Below are positions 35,929-45,964 of a DNA stretch of 64,000 bases, piece after piece. The position numbers and the translations under genes are program-made. The DNA is from Rhodococcus sp. Leaf278. GTDB taxonomy: Bacteria > Actinomycetota > Actinomycetes > Mycobacteriales > Mycobacteriaceae. Each line of letters starts with the position of its first letter. Within the stretch, counting starts at the first letter, position 1. The stretch spans positions 373,539 to 437,538 of the forward strand of contig NZ_LMRR01000001.1 of the NCBI RefSeq assembly GCF_001426085.1, in the 5' to 3' direction. Under the pieces are notes generated by a model. The model was not told the DNA's origin, did no database searches, and was given only the letters and a program-made list of their open reading frames with translations.

Positions 35929-36888
35929 TCAGATCTCGATTCTCGTAGCCTCGACGACGCTGGCCCACAAAGCATCTCGCACGCGAGGTGAATCTCCCCG
36001 CCAGGAAGGGTAGTGAGTCGGGCGTGGCGCGCGGTCGTGCCAGAATGTGCCGGTGCTGGTCAACGCGGGATCGGCGGCCACGAGCCACACGATGGTGTCG
36101 GCTCCGTCGTCGGCGCTGCGCAGAATCGGCTTCATCACCGAACCGAACAGCGGCATCGAACCGGTGACGCCCGGAGTGGCCGCCCAGCCCGGGTGCATGC
36201 TGTGCACCACCGGATCGTCTTCGAGCGAAAAACGTTCGGCCAGTTGCTCGGCCACCACCACCTGCATTCGCTTCGTGCGTGCGTACGCCGTCATGCCGGA
36301 GTACTTGCCGTTCTCGTACTCGAAGTCGGAGTTCTGCAGAGGCACTGCATACATGCCGCCGCTCGAGACGAACACGACCCGCGATCCGGCGTCGAACAAT
36401 TCTCGCAGTCCTACCGTCAGCGCGACCGGACCGAGAACATGGGTGGCAAAAGCAGATTCGTGCCCCTGAGCCGACAACTGCCGCTCGGCCGGCATCACTC
36501 CGGCGCAGTGAACGAGCGCGTGCACCGCCGTGAGCTCGGACGCCAGCGCCGCGACCAGCGACGCCACGGAATCGAGGTTGCTGACATCGCACTCACGCAC
36601 CACCAGCGAGGCGTCGGGCACCTCGGATCTGATCGCCGCGGCCGCGGTTTCGAGTCGCTCGGCGGATCGACCCACCAGGTGCACCCGCGCCCCGAGCCGC
36701 GCGAGTTCTTTCGCGGTGGCGGTTCCCAATCCGGACGACGCACCGGTCACCACCATGTCGATGGGGGAGGGAAACGGCGTCGGATCGGCGGCCCAGAACC
36801 GGCGACGCACCGTGGCACCGATGCGGGAGTATCCGGGAACGATTGCTCTGTCGAGGATCGTGTCGACCGTGCGGCTCAGCAATGACAT
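35929..36888 (-). CDS. SDR family NAD(P)-dependent oxidoreductase
   Basis: 319 aa from the ATG at 36888; a GTG at 36933 is in frame. A 40-residue N-terminal extension precedes the Rossmann motif TGASSGLGTATAKEL, followed by HCAGVMPAER, FVSSGGMYAV and YARTKRMQVVVAEQL (YxxxK), then SMHPGWAATPGV. This resembles the DHRS12/retinol-dehydrogenase-like SDR group. The gene is convergent with the PucR regulator and divergent from the amylosucrase. Substrate unknown. Confidence 0.87.
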   Translation of the reverse strand: MSLLSRTVDTILDRAIVPGYSRIGATVRRRFWAADPTPFPSPIDMVVTGASSGLGTATAKELARLGARVHLVGRSAERLETAAAAIRSEVPDASLVVRECDVSNLDSVASLVAALASELTAVHALVHCAGVMPAERQLSAQGHESAFATHVLGPVALTVGLRELFDAGSRVVFVSSGGMYAVPLQNSDFEYENGKYSGMTAYARTKRMQVVVAEQLAERFSLEDDPVVHSMHPGWAATPGVTGSMPLFGSVMKPILRSADDGADTIVWLVAADPALTSTGTFWHDRAPRPTHYPSWRGDSPRVRDALWASVVEATRIEI

Positions 36889-36959
36889 GCTGCTCTGATA
36901 CCCCGCGGTAACCGGATGTATGCGCGTCCGCACGATGGCGTCGATGCCAGAATGAGTCC

Positions 36960-38873
36960 ATGGTTCACCCCGCCGTCTCCGATGTCACCCGCGAGATCCT
37001 CGCCGAACTTCCCGCACACCGACGCGAGACGTTCGAGTTGCGTCTCGAGCAGTGGTTTCCCGATCTGCACGACGCGGTCACCGCTGTCTACCCCGATCCC
37101 GATGGCGTCGCGGCCGGCCTGGTGGAGACGGCTGCCCGCGCCTATGCTGCCCGGGCAGAGGATCTGCACCGGCTCGATCAGCGCCGACTGCTCGAGCCCG
37201 ACTGGTTTCAGCAGCCCGACATGTTCGGCTATGCCTGTTACGTCGACCGGTACGGAGAGACGCTGCGCGGGGTCGGCGAGCGACTCGACCACCTGACCGA
37301 CCTCGGTGTCACCTATCTGCACCTGATGCCGCTGCTGCAGCCCCGGCCCGGCGACAACGACGGCGGATACGCGGTGATGGACTACCGCTCGGTGCGAGAA
37401 GACTTGGGTACCAACGAGGATCTGCGGACACTAGCCCAGACCCTGCGTGGGCGCGGCATCAGTCTCGTGGTCGACCTCGTTCTCAATCACGTTGCGCGCG
37501 AGCACGAGTGGGCTGCCAAGGCGCGTGCCGGTGATCCGAAGTACCGTGACTACTTCCTGATCTATCCCGATCGGACCACTCCGGACTCGTACGAGCGCAC
37601 TCTCCCCGAGGTGTTTCCCGACTTCGCTCCCGGCAGCTTCACGTTCGACGGCACACTCGGCGAGTGGGTGTGGACGACGTTCAACGAATGGCAGTGGGAT
37701 CTGAACTGGGCCAATCCTGCTGTGCTGCAGGAGTTCGCGGGCATCGTGCTGCACCTGGCCAATCTCGGGGTGGAAGTGCTTCGCCTCGATGCGATCGCAT
37801 TTCTGTGGAAGCGGCTGGGAACCAACTGCCAGAACCAACCCGAGGTGCATGCCGTCACCCAGGCCTTGCGCGCCACCGCTCGACTCGCTGCTCCGGCCAC
37901 GTTGTTCAAGGCCGAGGCGATCGTCGGACCCCGCGATCTGCTGCCGTACCTGGGCCAGGGGCGGCACACCGGACGAGTGTCGGACATTGCCTACCACAAC
38001 TCGTTGATGGTGCAGGTCTGGTCGATGTTGGCAACGGGCAGTACAGCTTTGGCGCGTCACGCGTTGGCGTCGCTGCCCCCGACGCCGCCCAGTGGAACCT
38101 GGGTGACCTACGTTCGCTGCCACGACGACATCGGTTGGGCCATCGACGACGGCGACGCGGCGTCACTCGGGCTTTCGGGCGCAGGCCATCGGCACTTTCT
38201 GGCCGACTGGTATTCCGGAGAATTCGACGGCTCCTGGGCCGAAGGCCTGGTGTTCCAGTACAACCCCGACACCGGCGACCGACGGATCAGTGGAACCGCG
38301 GCCGCGCTCACCGGCCTGGGCCCGTCCCGCCTGGATTCCGACGGCGCGTTCGGGCGCATCTTCCTGGCGCACGCCATCATTGCCGGCTGGGGCGGCATTC
38401 CCGTCGTGTGGAGTGGGGACGAGCTCGGCTCCCCGGGCGACCCGAACTGGGCCGACGAACCGGCTCATGCCGAGGACAACAGGTGGGTGCATCGTCCCCG
38501 CGTCACCGACGCCGACCGCGGCGGCCGGTTCGAGCAGGGGAGCGACGCGCAGCGGGTGTTCGACGGTATCGCTCGAATCGCGAAGGTGCGCGCGTGTCTG
38601 CCGATGTTGCACGCCGAGGCGCCGGTGGACGTGCAGACCGAATCGGACGACGGTCTGCTCGTCGTGCGCAGGCGTCATCCGAGCGGCACCCTGGTCGGCC
38701 TCTACAACGTGACGGCCGAGCACCGGCCCTTTGCTCACGCGCAGCTGATCGAGCTCGGTATACCGGCCCCGACCGAGGTGCTGTCGCAACACGATCTGCG
38801 CGTCGACGACACCGGATCGGTGTGGTTGCCGCCCCACGCGGCGTGGTGGATCGTCGACAGCCCTCTGCGCTAG
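36960..38873 (+). CDS. Amylosucrase (GH13 subfamily 4)
   Basis: 637 aa, the usual amylosucrase length. An N-terminal helical domain is followed by a (beta/alpha)8 barrel. Nucleophile Asp277 lies in [12 protein letters not shown], general acid/base Glu319 in [10 protein letters not shown], and transition-state residues in [12 protein letters not shown] (His388, Asp389, Asp390). [18 protein letters not shown] is the family block for sucrose binding. It transfers glucose from sucrose to make alpha-1,4-glucan and releases fructose. Trehalose-synthase-like relatives are excluded by these motifs. No sucrose transporter is adjacent; the protein has no signal peptide. Confidence 0.93.
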   Translation: MVHPAVSDVTREILAELPAHRRETFELRLEQWFPDLHDAVTAVYPDPDGVAAGLVETAARAYAARAEDLHRLDQRRLLEPDWFQQPDMFGYACYVDRYGETLRGVGERLDHLTDLGVTYLHLMPLLQPRPGDNDGGYAVMDYRSVREDLGTNEDLRTLAQTLRGRGISLVVDLVLNHVAREHEWAAKARAGDPKYRDYFLIYPDRTTPDSYERTLPEVFPDFAPGSFTFDGTLGEWVWTTFNEWQWDLNWANPAVLQEFAGIVLHLANLGVEVLRLDAIAFLWKRLGTNCQNQPEVHAVTQALRATARLAAPATLFKAEAIVGPRDLLPYLGQGRHTGRVSDIAYHNSLMVQVWSMLATGSTALARHALASLPPTPPSGTWVTYVRCHDDIGWAIDDGDAASLGLSGAGHRHFLADWYSGEFDGSWAEGLVFQYNPDTGDRRISGTAAALTGLGPSRLDSDGAFGRIFLAHAIIAGWGGIPVVWSGDELGSPGDPNWADEPAHAEDNRWVHRPRVTDADRGGRFEQGSDAQRVFDGIARIAKVRACLPMLHAEAPVDVQTESDDGLLVVRRRHPSGTLVGLYNVTAEHRPFAHAQLIELGIPAPTEVLSQHDLRVDDTGSVWLPPHAAWWIVDSPLR

Positions 38874-38942
38874 AAGAAGCGCTACCGTGACCGGGCTGTT
38901 ACTCTCCCCGGGACGGTGGGGCTGGATACGAACAAGGGGACA

Positions 38943-39905
38943 ATGTCGATGCTGCATGCTCGGATACGAAGTCTGGTGCTCGCTGTAGTGGCGGTGTTGG
39001 TCGCCACGATGGCAACGGTGCTGATGGGGACCGGTGTGGCGAAGGCCGATTCCGAGCTCGTCTACGTCTACTCGCCGTCGATGGACAAAGACATCCCGAT
39101 CAAGGTACTCAAAGCTGCCGGTGGCGGACCGGCGCCCACCCTGTATCTGCTCGACGGCTTGCGCGCGCCCGACAACAACAGCGGCTGGCTCATCGAGACC
39201 GACGTCGAGAGCTTCTTCGCCGACAAGCACGTCAACGTGGTCATTCCGTTCGGCGGCGGCGGAACTTTCTACTCCGACTGGCAGCGCGACGACCCCAAAC
39301 TCGGACGGGTGAAGTGGGAAACCTTCCTCACTCAGGAACTGCCGCCCGTCATGGCCGATCGTTTCGGCAGTGACAACGTCAACAACGCTGTCGCCGGACT
39401 GTCGATGAGTGGCACCTCCGCGCTCAACCTGGCCGCGCATCATCCGGATTTCTTCAAGGCCGTGGCATCGTTCAGCGGCTACCCGACTGCGAGCAGCCCC
39501 GGATTTGCGCAGGGCATCTCGGTGGCCGTCGGCGAGATGGGCGGCAACGCTCGCAACATGTGGGGCACCTGGCCGTCCGCGGACTGGATCCGCAACGACC
39601 CGTCCCTCAACGTCGGGGCGTTGCGCAACACGGCAGTCTTCGTCTCGTCGGGAAGTGGCTCACCGGCGACGGACCCCGTGTTCAACCCTGCCAGCAGCCG
39701 CTTCGACCCGGTCAAGTTCGCTCAGATGGTGCCGCTCGAGACTGCCGCCGGCATGAGCAGCCGTGCATTCGTTCCGCTGCTGCAGGCCGCGGGCGGTCGA
39801 CCCAACGTCAAGATCACCGGTACCGGTGTGCACTGGTGGAACCACTGGGAGCAGCATCTGCACGAGGCATGGTTCGAGACAATCGCGCCTGCTGTCGGCG
39901 GCTGA
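38943..39905 (+). CDS. Secreted antigen-85-like mycolyltransferase/esterase
   Basis: 320 aa. Signal peptide (VLAVVAVLVATMATVLMG, cleavage near AKA-DS at about residue 35), then an antigen 85 fold. The nucleophile is Ser154 in AGLSMSGTS, with PAPTLYLLDGLRAPDNNSGW and FYSDWQRDDPKLGRVKWETF as family blocks and GTGVHWWNHWEQHL holding the catalytic His. It should transfer mycolates in the outer envelope. Two ATGs (38943, 38949) are possible after AAGGGG. Related to the gene at 26270. Confidence 0.92.
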   Translation: MSMLHARIRSLVLAVVAVLVATMATVLMGTGVAKADSELVYVYSPSMDKDIPIKVLKAAGGGPAPTLYLLDGLRAPDNNSGWLIETDVESFFADKHVNVVIPFGGGGTFYSDWQRDDPKLGRVKWETFLTQELPPVMADRFGSDNVNNAVAGLSMSGTSALNLAAHHPDFFKAVASFSGYPTASSPGFAQGISVAVGEMGGNARNMWGTWPSADWIRNDPSLNVGALRNTAVFVSSGSGSPATDPVFNPASSRFDPVKFAQMVPLETAAGMSSRAFVPLLQAAGGRPNVKITGTGVHWWNHWEQHLHEAWFETIAPAVGG

Positions 39906-39921
39906 TAGTTACTCTGTCGCC

Positions 39922-40281
39922 ATGACGACCCCGAGAATCACCGTCGACTACACGGTGCTGGACTGCCCGGAACCCGCTGAGCTGGCCCGCTTCTACAGCA
40001 CGATCCTCGGTTGGGAGCCGGTTCGCGACGACGGCGACTGGGTGGTGATCCATGGTCCCGGTGAACTGCGTCTGGCGTTTCAGCGGGCACCGGACTTCAC
40101 CCCGATCGACTGGCCGAGCGAGGGCATCAAGATCCATCTCGACCTGGTGGTCGACGACATGGAACAGGCACGGGACTTCGTCGTCGACGCGGGGGCCGTG
40201 CTCATCGACCACGCGCAATCCTCGTTCTGGGTGTACCGCGATCCCGTGGGACACATTTTCTGCCTGTGCAAGCGCACCTGA
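39922..40281 (+). CDS. VOC (glyoxalase-like) family protein
   Basis: 119 aa. Two beta-alpha-beta-beta-beta halves are visible: TVLDCPEPAELARFYSTILG with WEPV in the first, and IHLDLVVDDMEQARDFVVDA with YRDPVGHIFCLC in the second. Members include glyoxalases and small-molecule resistance proteins; the ligand is unknown. It starts 17 bp after the mycolyltransferase and ends 1 bp from the convergent esterase. Confidence 0.85.
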   Translation: MTTPRITVDYTVLDCPEPAELARFYSTILGWEPVRDDGDWVVIHGPGELRLAFQRAPDFTPIDWPSEGIKIHLDLVVDDMEQARDFVVDAGAVLIDHAQSSFWVYRDPVGHIFCLCKRT

Positions 40282-40282
40282 T

Positions 40283-41164
40283 CTAGGCCACCCGCGAGGT
40301 CGGCAACGCCCTCCCGCTGGAGTTCTGCCGCTGATCTTCTTGCTCGCCCAGCCAGCGTGCGAGTACCTGGCATCCGGTGAGTTCACCGTCGTACGGTTCA
40401 CGCGCGTAGGCGATGTGTCGGCCACCGCCGGGGTTGGCCCATTCGAATCGGTGCCAGCGCATCGACTGCGGCAGATAGCCGGCCACCTCGGTGGCCGCGG
40501 TGCGGAGGCGTCGAACATCCTTCACCCATTGCGATGGTCGCAGGCGAGTCCGGGTCGCGTTCTGGAAGCTGTTGCTGCGCAACAGAGTCCAGAGTTCACG
40601 TAGCCAGATTCTCGGGGTGCGAAACGACATCCAGCGGGTGAGGTCGGCGATGTCGCGAATCAGGCTGTCGTCGCTGGCGTTGCAGATCATGTCGGTCTCG
40701 AGGCCGATCCACCGAACCGGGATGGACTCGGGCAGAGCCGGACCCGTGCCTGCGACGCCGCGTCCAGCGGACCCGCTCACCGCGCCTGCCGGTTGCTGCG
40801 GATCGGACACCAAGCCCGCAGCGACTATTCGGGTGCCGTCGATCGTTCCGTCGGCGACGAGTCCGAGTACCTCGCGGACGACGCTCGCGCCTTGGGAATA
40901 CCCGATCAGCGCGATAGGTCCGGTGGTGTTCTCGACGGCGCGGCGGAGGCGGCGGACACCGATGTCGGCGCTGTGGCGAAAGCACAGTCCGCCCAGTGCG
41001 ACAGGACCGTACGACGCCGGGTAGCCGACCCATCGGCCGGCGAAACGGTCGTCGAGCTCGCCGACGACGCAGCCGAGCAGCCCGGTGACGCGTGTGCGAC
41101 GGTCGGACGGATGCGATTCGCCGGTACCTCCGACGGCGAGCACGGTGACCTGATCCTGGTTCAT
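40283..41164 (-). CDS. Cutinase/PE-PPE-like serine esterase
   Basis: 293 aa alpha/beta hydrolase without a signal peptide. It opens VTVLAVGGTGES, followed by WVGYPASYGPVALGG, a nucleophile elbow IALIGYSQGASVVREVLG and ETDMICNASDD. The layout resembles the cutinase-like PE-PPE domain and LysB mycolylarabinogalactan esterases. Some of these act on cell-wall lipids, but a cytoplasmic esterase is equally possible here. It is followed upstream by the WS/DGAT-like gene on the same strand, 75 bp apart, suggesting lipid metabolism. Confidence 0.72.
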   Translation of the reverse strand: MNQDQVTVLAVGGTGESHPSDRRTRVTGLLGCVVGELDDRFAGRWVGYPASYGPVALGGLCFRHSADIGVRRLRRAVENTTGPIALIGYSQGASVVREVLGLVADGTIDGTRIVAAGLVSDPQQPAGAVSGSAGRGVAGTGPALPESIPVRWIGLETDMICNASDDSLIRDIADLTRWMSFRTPRIWLRELWTLLRSNSFQNATRTRLRPSQWVKDVRRLRTAATEVAGYLPQSMRWHRFEWANPGGGRHIAYAREPYDGELTGCQVLARWLGEQEDQRQNSSGRALPTSRVA

Positions 41165-41239
41165 GGTGTCGAGTCTGACGGGCGAACCTGAGCCCGGCGC
41201 CCGCCGAACGCTGAGAACTGCCTGGCAGTTCGGTCCCGA

Positions 41240-42613
41240 TCAGGTCAAGGCCGCACGTACTCGGTCGATGGCGTCGCGAAGGAGCGCCTCGTAGCGGTCC
41301 GGGTCGGGTACGGCCACGCTGTTGGACGTGATGCCGATGGTGACCGTGTCGCCGATGCCGTGCACTCCGTGGGTGAGGCTCATGGCGGGGGAGAGGGCGG
41401 GGAAGCCTGCGGTGAATCGGACGGATCCGCCGCAGAGGGTGAGGTCCGCAGAACCGCGCGTGACGCTGGATACGACGGTGTTGCCGGTGACCGTCGGTGG
41501 CGACGCGGTCGGATCGAACTGCGCTACTCCCCATTCGGCCAGAAACGCCGGCACGTGTACTTCGACGTCGTCTTGCGAAACGCGAGCTGCCTCCGCCAGT
41601 GGATGACTCGCGCGGACTCTGCGTGCGGCCAGGTCGTCCGAGATGAGGAGCATGCGTGCGCGGATGTCCGGTTCTGCGGTGAACAGTCCGACTCCCACGT
41701 TGCCGAAGTTGTTGCGAGCGGATCCACGCGCCTGTCGCGCGAGCGTGACTTCTGCGGCCAGATCGGCCGGAGCGCTGAGAAAGCCCTGCAGTGCAACCGA
41801 TATGGCGGTGAGGGCGAACGTGGTGACCGTGGTGCCCACAGCCTGCAGATCGGTCTTCGCCAGAACGATGGTCCGCACGGACGTCCGGCCGGTGGGCGGA
41901 ACGTCGAGGGCTGTCAGTGCCCGCGACCGGGCAGGCGGCGGGATCGAACCCGAGTCGGTGGCTCGCCCGAGGGCCATCGCGTCCCGTCGAGCGCGTAGTC
42001 CACCGCGAACCATCAGTGCCACGCGTAGCGGAAGGACTGCAGCAGCACGCACTGTGGACGCGAGTTCGGTCCCGGTGGAACGCGAAGTGCACCCGGTCAC
42101 CGGCGGGAGTCGATGTGTACCGAAGAGGTCGCGGGCGGTCTCCGACGCCAGGATGCCATCGGCGGCAGCATGCGAAAGTTGCAGTACAGCAACGGTAGTC
42201 GGCCCTGATCCGCCCGGAGCGTCGGAGACGTTCGAGTACACCTGTAGGCACCACACCGATACTCGGGGGTCGACCTGGTGCTCGAACGACGACGAGATCG
42301 CCTCGAGGCATTGTCGCCAGGTGTGCGGTGCCCGGTTCACGACAATCGCGTCGGTGCGCGGATCCGCTGACGTCCACCGGGGGTAGTCGAGGCCGAACGG
42401 TGCCTCGGTGACGTGTCGGCGCAGTACGTCGATGCGAGCGCTGCGCTCGCGCAGTCGGACCACCTCGGCATCGAGATCGTCGGGACCGGAGTCGAAGCAG
42501 TACAGAAGAAACTGGTCGCTCGGGATCTTCGACGCAATCCAGTACGTCCGCGCGTCGGCCGGGTGTAGACGCGTCGACTCGGAGCGACTGCTGGCGGGTC
42601 GATCGCGGGGCAC
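41240..42613 (-). CDS. WS/DGAT-like acyltransferase with altered HHxxxDG motif
   Basis: 457 aa from a GTG at 42613 (AGGA about 8 bases upstream). The fold is that of wax ester synthase/diacylglycerol acyltransferases: an N-terminal half with the motif position QLSHAAADGILASE and a C-terminal domain with NNFGNVGVGLF, TGNTVVSSVTRG, LTLCGGSVRF and the late LTHGVHGIGDTVTIGI. The first His of HHxxxDG is Ser, leaving only the catalytic second His. Activity could be kept or altered. The product class (wax esters or triacylglycerols) is inferred from the family. Confidence 0.72.
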   Translation of the reverse strand: MPRDRPASSRSESTRLHPADARTYWIASKIPSDQFLLYCFDSGPDDLDAEVVRLRERSARIDVLRRHVTEAPFGLDYPRWTSADPRTDAIVVNRAPHTWRQCLEAISSSFEHQVDPRVSVWCLQVYSNVSDAPGGSGPTTVAVLQLSHAAADGILASETARDLFGTHRLPPVTGCTSRSTGTELASTVRAAAVLPLRVALMVRGGLRARRDAMALGRATDSGSIPPPARSRALTALDVPPTGRTSVRTIVLAKTDLQAVGTTVTTFALTAISVALQGFLSAPADLAAEVTLARQARGSARNNFGNVGVGLFTAEPDIRARMLLISDDLAARRVRASHPLAEAARVSQDDVEVHVPAFLAEWGVAQFDPTASPPTVTGNTVVSSVTRGSADLTLCGGSVRFTAGFPALSPAMSLTHGVHGIGDTVTIGITSNSVAVPDPDRYEALLRDAIDRVRAALT

Positions 42614-42807
42614 AGGAGAAATCCTAAGCGCCACGGTGTGACGGGGCGGATTACGAACTGATCAGTTCGGTTCTGTGAAGTTTCACTACGGCGGGCCGAG
42701 GACTTCTTCGATTGCCTCGGCGATTACTCGCCGTATCCCCGCTAGCCTGATTCAATGCATCGTCTCGACCTCCGTCCGCGACGCCGCGAGATCGCACGGT
42801 CGGTGTC

Positions 42808-44160
42808 GTGACGCCCAGGGTTGCCTCGGGTTATCGGGGAGGTCTACGTTCCTCGACCAGCGCTGCTGCCTCCGCCGACTACATCACCGACATCTCTTAT
42901 ACCGAGTACGGCTCGGCGGCCTGCACCCTCGGGGTCGCGTCGGACGACACGGTCTTTCTCGCCCCTGCCTTCACCGTCGACGGGATCGGTGTGTTGCGGT
43001 CGTCGGACTCCGGAAAGTCATGGCGCGCATCGGTTCCGGTGGGCATGCAGAACGGTCGGCGTCGGCCGTATCTGTACTTCGACGCTGTCGACGATCGACT
43101 GTTCTTCCATGTCGGCCGATTCGGCGCAGCACCGCAGCATCTGTTTCGGACGGGATTCGTTCTCGGCGTCAGTGACGACCGAGGGGAGACCTGGCGCATC
43201 CGAAAGGTGGCCTCCAAAGCTCGAATGAACGCAAAAATATTTGCTGGACCACGTAATTCGAGCAGTGGGAGAGTGACGTACCTGTCTGCTCCCACGCCGT
43301 TCGCGTTGCGCGTGCGACCGCTGGTCAATGTGACTCGTCAGGTGATCTGGCGGTCGTACGACGGCGGCGTGAAGTGGGAGGTGGCCGGCGGATTCGACAT
43401 CGATCCGAAGAACATCCCCGGTCTGCCGAGCCGCGAGTACGTCACGTTCGGCAAGGGCGTCGTCGGCCCGGATGGAACGGTCTACATCGGTGGCCGTTAC
43501 GGTCGACGGTTCGCAGTGGCAGTCAGTCGCGACGAGGGCCTGACCTGGGATGTCCGCATGGTCCCGGGGTCGGCCCTGGCGAGATACCACAACCCGCTGC
43601 ATTTCCTGTTGCTCGGTTCGCGCTATCGGCTGCCGGAGTCGACGGCCGTCGACGACGAGGGAAACGTGTACGTGGTGTGGCCGGACCGCGACGGGGTGCT
43701 TCATGCCGCGTGGTCCGCCGATGGAACGGTGACCTGGTCGAGGCCGGTGGTTGTCTCCGCACCGGGAGTGCGCGATGCCCGCCTCGGCGCTATCACCGCC
43801 ACCGGGTCCGGGCGAGTGGGTATTGCCTATTACGGGCGTGAGCGAGGGCGCGCATTTCACGGCTTCATCGCGCAGTGCCGTGACTTTCGCACCGCTCGTC
43901 CGGTGTTCGTCGGAGGCAAGTACAACGAACCCGACGCGCCACTGCTTCCGCACGGGTTCCGCGGTGGCGTCAGAGATTTGGTGTTGGGGCGCTCGCTCGA
44001 CGACCTCGTTCGGGTGCACTTCGCCCCCAACGGTGACCTCCTCACAGGTGCCGTGATGCAGATGCGGGGTAGAAACCGGCAGCGCCCCTGGGCTGCGCGT
44101 TCCGAACGCACCGAGATGCAGGCAGTCCTCGGACGGCTGGGCCGAGTCGTCCGAGTCTGA
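42808..44160 (+). CDS. Asp-box (BNR) beta-propeller, sialidase-like protein
   Basis: 450 aa from a GTG at 42808, the only in-frame start after an upstream stop. Five Asp-box repeats are spread along it: SSDSGKSWRA, SDDRGETWRI, SYDGGVKWEV, SRDEGLTWDV and SADGTVTWSRP. This gives a six-bladed propeller of the sialidase superfamily. I do not see the sialidase Arg triad or FRIP with confidence, so enzyme activity is not claimed. There is no signal peptide. A short frame beginning at an ATG at 42755 (MHRLDLRPRRREIAR) ends just as this one starts, so a 5' frameshift is possible. Confidence 0.75.
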   Translation: MTPRVASGYRGGLRSSTSAAASADYITDISYTEYGSAACTLGVASDDTVFLAPAFTVDGIGVLRSSDSGKSWRASVPVGMQNGRRRPYLYFDAVDDRLFFHVGRFGAAPQHLFRTGFVLGVSDDRGETWRIRKVASKARMNAKIFAGPRNSSSGRVTYLSAPTPFALRVRPLVNVTRQVIWRSYDGGVKWEVAGGFDIDPKNIPGLPSREYVTFGKGVVGPDGTVYIGGRYGRRFAVAVSRDEGLTWDVRMVPGSALARYHNPLHFLLLGSRYRLPESTAVDDEGNVYVVWPDRDGVLHAAWSADGTVTWSRPVVVSAPGVRDARLGAITATGSGRVGIAYYGRERGRAFHGFIAQCRDFRTARPVFVGGKYNEPDAPLLPHGFRGGVRDLVLGRSLDDLVRVHFAPNGDLLTGAVMQMRGRNRQRPWAARSERTEMQAVLGRLGRVVRV

Positions 44161-44167
44161 ACAAAGA

Positions 44168-44201
44168 AAAAGCTCTGCAGCGCTTGCGCTGCAGAGCTTT
44201 T
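44168..44201. terminator. Strong bidirectional terminator
   Basis: 15-bp perfect arms AAAAGCTCTGCAGCG and CGCTGCAGAGCTTTT surround a CTTG loop, giving A-tract and U-tract on both strands. It lies between the convergent propeller gene and the secreted-protein gene. Confidence 0.92.
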
Positions 44202-44213
44202 CGGTGTTCGAGA

Positions 44214-45011
44214 TCAGGCGACGTCGACCAGACCGACGGTGGGGAAGAAGAAGCAGCTCTTGTCGCTACCGTCGAGAGCCTTGTGGTTCACCGTGCCGAA
44301 CACCGCTGCCAGCACGGTTCCCGATCCGGTGTCGACGGGTACGGCGCGGGCACCGGCAGCGGGCAACGCGTTCAGTGCGTTGACCACGAGAGGCCGGGCC
44401 AGTTCTTTCAACTCGGCCGGAATGCCGGAGTTGTCGAGGATCGACTGGGCGAGAGTGGTGGCAAGCCCACCGAAATCGGCGAAGCCACCCTGCAGGGTAT
44501 TGACGTTGAACCACGCCACCTGCATGCCGGACTTGTCGGCCGAGTCGTTCACGATGCCGGCCGGGACGAATGCGAACATCGTTTCGCCCTTGTCGACGGC
44601 GTTGAGATCGGGAATCGGCAGCGGTACGGGTGCCTTCAGTTGCGGCCACGGGCCTGCTGCTCCGCCCGCGACGCCCGGGACGATACCGAGCGGCGCGCCC
44701 GGGGTGGCAGCGCAGTTGATAGCCGCTGTCGGGTAGAAGAACGGGGTGATGCCGAAGTCGGTGAGCGCCTTGTTCGCTGCGTCCAGCGCGGCGAAGGGAT
44801 CGGCGGACGCGTCCTCGGCGACCGGGGTGCGCGAGTCGGCGATGGCATTGGCTGCGGCGAGCGAAGCACCGCCCTGACCCTGCAGTGCCGCGATTGCCTG
44901 GGCCAGCGGATCCGCCGGTGCCGGCTCGGCTGCCGCGGTAGCGGGGATGGCGAGCAATGCCGCGCAGGAGAGCGCGAGCGCGCCCGCCAGACGGCTGAGG
45001 CGTCGAGACAT
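44214..45011 (-). CDS. Secreted two-cysteine protein, paralogue of the 46858 gene
   Basis: 265 aa. The ATG at 45011 follows CAGGAG. Sec signal (LSRLAGALALSCAALLAIPA, cleavage near AAA-EP at about residue 29). The mature part is Ala/Pro-rich with a two-Cys pattern: FFYPTAAINC in the middle and KSCFFFPTVGLVDV at the C-terminus. MQVAWFNVNTLQGG lies between. The same blocks occur in order in the product of the gene at 46858. The family seems restricted to mycolic-acid bacteria in my recollection; function unknown, probably cell-envelope. Confidence 0.8.
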   Translation of the reverse strand: MSRRLSRLAGALALSCAALLAIPATAAAEPAPADPLAQAIAALQGQGGASLAAANAIADSRTPVAEDASADPFAALDAANKALTDFGITPFFYPTAAINCAATPGAPLGIVPGVAGGAAGPWPQLKAPVPLPIPDLNAVDKGETMFAFVPAGIVNDSADKSGMQVAWFNVNTLQGGFADFGGLATTLAQSILDNSGIPAELKELARPLVVNALNALPAAGARAVPVDTGSGTVLAAVFGTVNHKALDGSDKSCFFFPTVGLVDVA

Positions 45012-45146
45012 GTGTGACTCCTGTGACTGATGTGACTTATGTTGCGGTTGCGCTGATACCACCACACATCATCTCGACGTCACAAGTTCTGCCGGAATCC
45101 GTTGTCCAATCGAGACGGTTCAATCCGGACGGTTCGCGAAAGATGT

Positions 45147-45725
45147 TCAGCCCACGTCGATGCCGAAGTCCCGGACGATTCCTTCCAGGCCCGACGCGTA
45201 ACCCTGGCCGATGGCGCGGAATTTCCATTCGGCACCGCGGCGGTACAGCTCACCGAAGACCATGGCGGTTTCGGTGGAGGCATCCTCACTGAGGTCGAAG
45301 CGGGCGAGCTCGCGTCCGTCGGACTTGTCGACAACGCGGATGAAGGCGTTGACCACCTGACCGAAGTTCTGCCCCAGGGCGTCCGCGTTGTGAATGGACA
45401 CGGGGAAGACGATCGAGTCGACCTCGGGGGACAGTGCCGCCAGATCCACATCGATGCTCTCGTCGTCACCCTCTCCCTCGCCGGTGCGGTTGTCGCCGGT
45501 GTGCTCGATGGCTCCGTCGGGCGAGCGCAGGTTGTTGTAGAAGACGAAATAGAGGTCGCTCAGCGCCTTTTTGCTGGTGCCGAGGCCGATGGCGCTGGCA
45601 TCCAGATCGAAGTCGCCACCGGTGGTCGCGCGGACGTCCCAGCCCAACCCGACGGAGACGGCGGTCAGGTTCGGTGCTTCCTTCGTCAGTGAGACATTGC
45701 CACCCTTGGCCAGAGTTACGCCCAT
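45147..45725 (-). CDS. TerD family protein
   Basis: 192 aa, full TerD length. It starts [13 protein letters not shown], followed by [46 protein letters not shown] and [22 protein letters not shown]. TerD domains bind calcium through clustered Asp residues. They are linked to tellurite resistance and stress signalling in multi-gene ter clusters. Here it is solitary, 135 bp upstream of the secreted-protein gene on the same strand. Confidence 0.93.
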   Translation of the reverse strand: MGVTLAKGGNVSLTKEAPNLTAVSVGLGWDVRATTGGDFDLDASAIGLGTSKKALSDLYFVFYNNLRSPDGAIEHTGDNRTGEGEGDDESIDVDLAALSPEVDSIVFPVSIHNADALGQNFGQVVNAFIRVVDKSDGRELARFDLSEDASTETAMVFGELYRRGAEWKFRAIGQGYASGLEGIVRDFGIDVG

Positions 45726-45964
45726 GTCCATCCACTCCTTCGCGTGTTCGGCCGTGCATCGTCCTACCCACCCTATTCATCTCGACGAGCGAGATGCCCG
45801 AGTTGCCGGTGTGAGCCGCGAGGCACGCGTGCGAGGTGTGAGCAGTGGGGCTGGCGGTACCCATGGGATTGTGGTGGGATACGACAAAAGATCACAAGTT
45901 AGCAGTGGTGGTGCAGTTCAGCGAGTAGGCGCGCCGCGGCGACCGAACGACAATGGAGATTTCT

